Positions 62,908-64,000 of a stretch of 64,000 nt of DNA are shown in pieces. This DNA comes from Gadus chalcogrammus. Its lineage: Eukaryota; Chordata; Actinopteri; Gadiformes; Gadidae. The stretch spans positions 2,621,813 through 2,685,812 of the forward strand of contig NC_079412.1 of the NCBI RefSeq assembly GCF_026213295.1, given 5' to 3'. The position numbers were made by a program, and so were the translations under genes. The notes under the pieces were generated by a model. The model did not search any database and was not told the origin of the DNA. It saw only the letters and a program-made list of their open reading frames with translations. Position 1 is the first letter of the stretch. Each line of letters starts with the position of its first letter.

Positions 62908-63017
62908 ATTTTAGATCCTTTTACACTAGTTATTATTTAACAAATTATCTAATATCGCCGAAACCTCCTTGTTACTACACACATATACATATATTTATTA
63001 ATGAATACCTATTATTA

Positions 63018-63023
<6 letters not shown>

Positions 63024-63057
<34 letters not shown>
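63024..63057. repeat. (TA)n microsatellite
   Basis: About 34 bp of TA repeats in the proviral leader. Confidence 0.9.
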
Positions 63058-63492
63058 CACCAACCGCGCTTCAACGGGTTTCCCTTTTTCCCGTTCCCTC
63101 GACAGACCCTAGCTGCCCTTTCTGTTACCTATATAGCCATATATTGACGGAAGCGAAACGGAGCTACCGCATGTTCCTATAACAGAGTTTCTTTGAACGA
63201 GGCCTAAGTTCAGATATAAGTTTACGTTTACCGAAACATTTATATACCGTTCCTGTAACAGATTTTATTTGGAAGCTTTAACAGTATTGTGATCTCACCT
63301 GCTCGAATTCTTTTTCCTTTGGATACCGTACTGAAGAACCCCTACTTCATCCCCCACAGACACCCTTCGCTCGACCCCATTAGTCTGGTTACAGTCACCT
63401 GGAGGCGAGGTAGGGCTTTGGGACTGAGACCGAATCCTCAGACCTGACTTGGCAGACACCTAGGGATTTTTCACGCGATCTTCAGGTTAGAT

Positions 63493-63510
63493 ATCCCGGA
63501 CGAGCCCCCA
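63493..63510 (-). other. Primer binding site, proline tRNA type
   Basis: The minus strand reads TGGGGGCTCGTCCGGGAT, the 18-nt complement of the tRNA-Pro 3' end that murine leukaemia-type viruses use. It starts three bases inside the 5' LTR boundary. Confidence 0.95.
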
Positions 63511-63513
63511 AAC

Positions 63514-64000
63514 TGTCGTGGCAATTTCTGTATCAGATATTGCATCTAAGCAGATGAGATATTTAGATGCAAAAAGCACACAATACTGTTGACAATTAGT
63601 GGTTATATATATTTGTATTAAAAGTACGAACAAAGATACATCACAACATGCATCAACAAACAACATAACAGGCATACATTACAATAATCTGAGGCCCCAG
63701 ATGGGAGCTTCTCTTTGCGTGTAACTTCATACTCAAGGTACGCTGGGGAGAAGTCCACTGAGTCTTCCAATCAATGAGTTCTTATTCGTTTGGGTTTATT
63801 AGGGGGTGGTCCCCCAATACCAAAAGCCTTTGTGTACCAGATGGTTATCTTTACAACTGCAGCTGTGGGGAATGCCATTGGAGGGGGTAGCGGCCGTGTC
63901 ATCTAAACCCCTGGCTTGGTTGACGCTAGCCAGGGGGTCGAGAAAACAGGCCCACACATCAAAGGATTGCATGGAGGGTGATTTACATGACAAGAAACAT
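63514..64000 (-). mobile_element. Endogenous retrovirus 5' LTR (runs off window)
   Basis: It matches 58900-59386 with few differences (for example at 63544, 63723 and 63900). The outer end and the host target duplication lie beyond the right edge. Confidence 0.93.

Overview
This is vertebrate nuclear DNA, almost certainly from a teleost fish. It has spliced genes with GT/AG introns, long (CA)n arrays, a vertebrate KLF15 gene, and a dense, nested load of transposons typical of fish genomes (hAT, PIF/Harbinger, Tc1/mariner, piggyBac, BEL/Pao, L2- and RTE-type LINEs, and an endogenous retrovirus). There are no bacterial operons, rRNA genes or CRISPR arrays. I cannot name the species.

Host genes. 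The clearest is KLF15 on the minus strand. Its coding exons are 20762-22005 and 17360-17528 (470 aa, three C2H2 fingers). A 5' UTR exon probably ends at 23110, beside a CpG-rich promoter region. Two phase-matched minus-strand exons (58852-58899 and 58086-58337) look like a kinesin motor gene. An endogenous retrovirus begins exactly at the outer edge of the upper exon. A third minus-strand locus (29640-30848) has three spliceable exons that encode a C2H2-like finger followed by a segment resembling the SMC5 hinge. A 14-bp tandem duplication breaks its frame.

Mobile elements, left to right. 383-1662 is a hAT element with an 8-bp target duplication. 2174-2777 is a solo LTR. 4955-9093 is a nest holding LINE fragments, a Harbinger MITE that carries a MADF-domain exon, and a 1.8-kb hAT with another MITE inside it. 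11128-12787 is a THAP/YqaJ transposon. 13501-14998 is a foldback interrupted by a hAT. 23771-27395 holds a hAT transposase remnant, a Tc1/mariner deletion derivative and a 1.1-kb palindrome. The last two are absent from a paralogous stretch at 40750-41345, which acts as an empty site. 27881-29148 and 50461-51650 are two nearly identical hAT deletion derivatives. 30949-32637 is an inverted-repeat element holding a piggyBac remnant. 32638-39945 is a decayed BEL/Pao element. 41600-44716 holds further Harbinger and hAT nests. 49959-55300 is a 5.3-kb matryoshka of a palindromic MITE, a hAT, a TG...CA-bounded insertion and an 849-bp tandem duplication. 55703-57436 is an L2-type LINE. From 58900 to beyond the right edge lies a minus-strand endogenous retrovirus with an intact gag, a proline-tRNA-type primer binding site, and no recognisable pol or env.

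Most of the sequence is therefore layered transposon debris, and the order of insertion can often be read from target-site duplications. The observations most worth checking are the convergent THAP/YqaJ gene pair, the zinc-finger/SMC5-hinge locus, and the retrovirus-kinesin junction.
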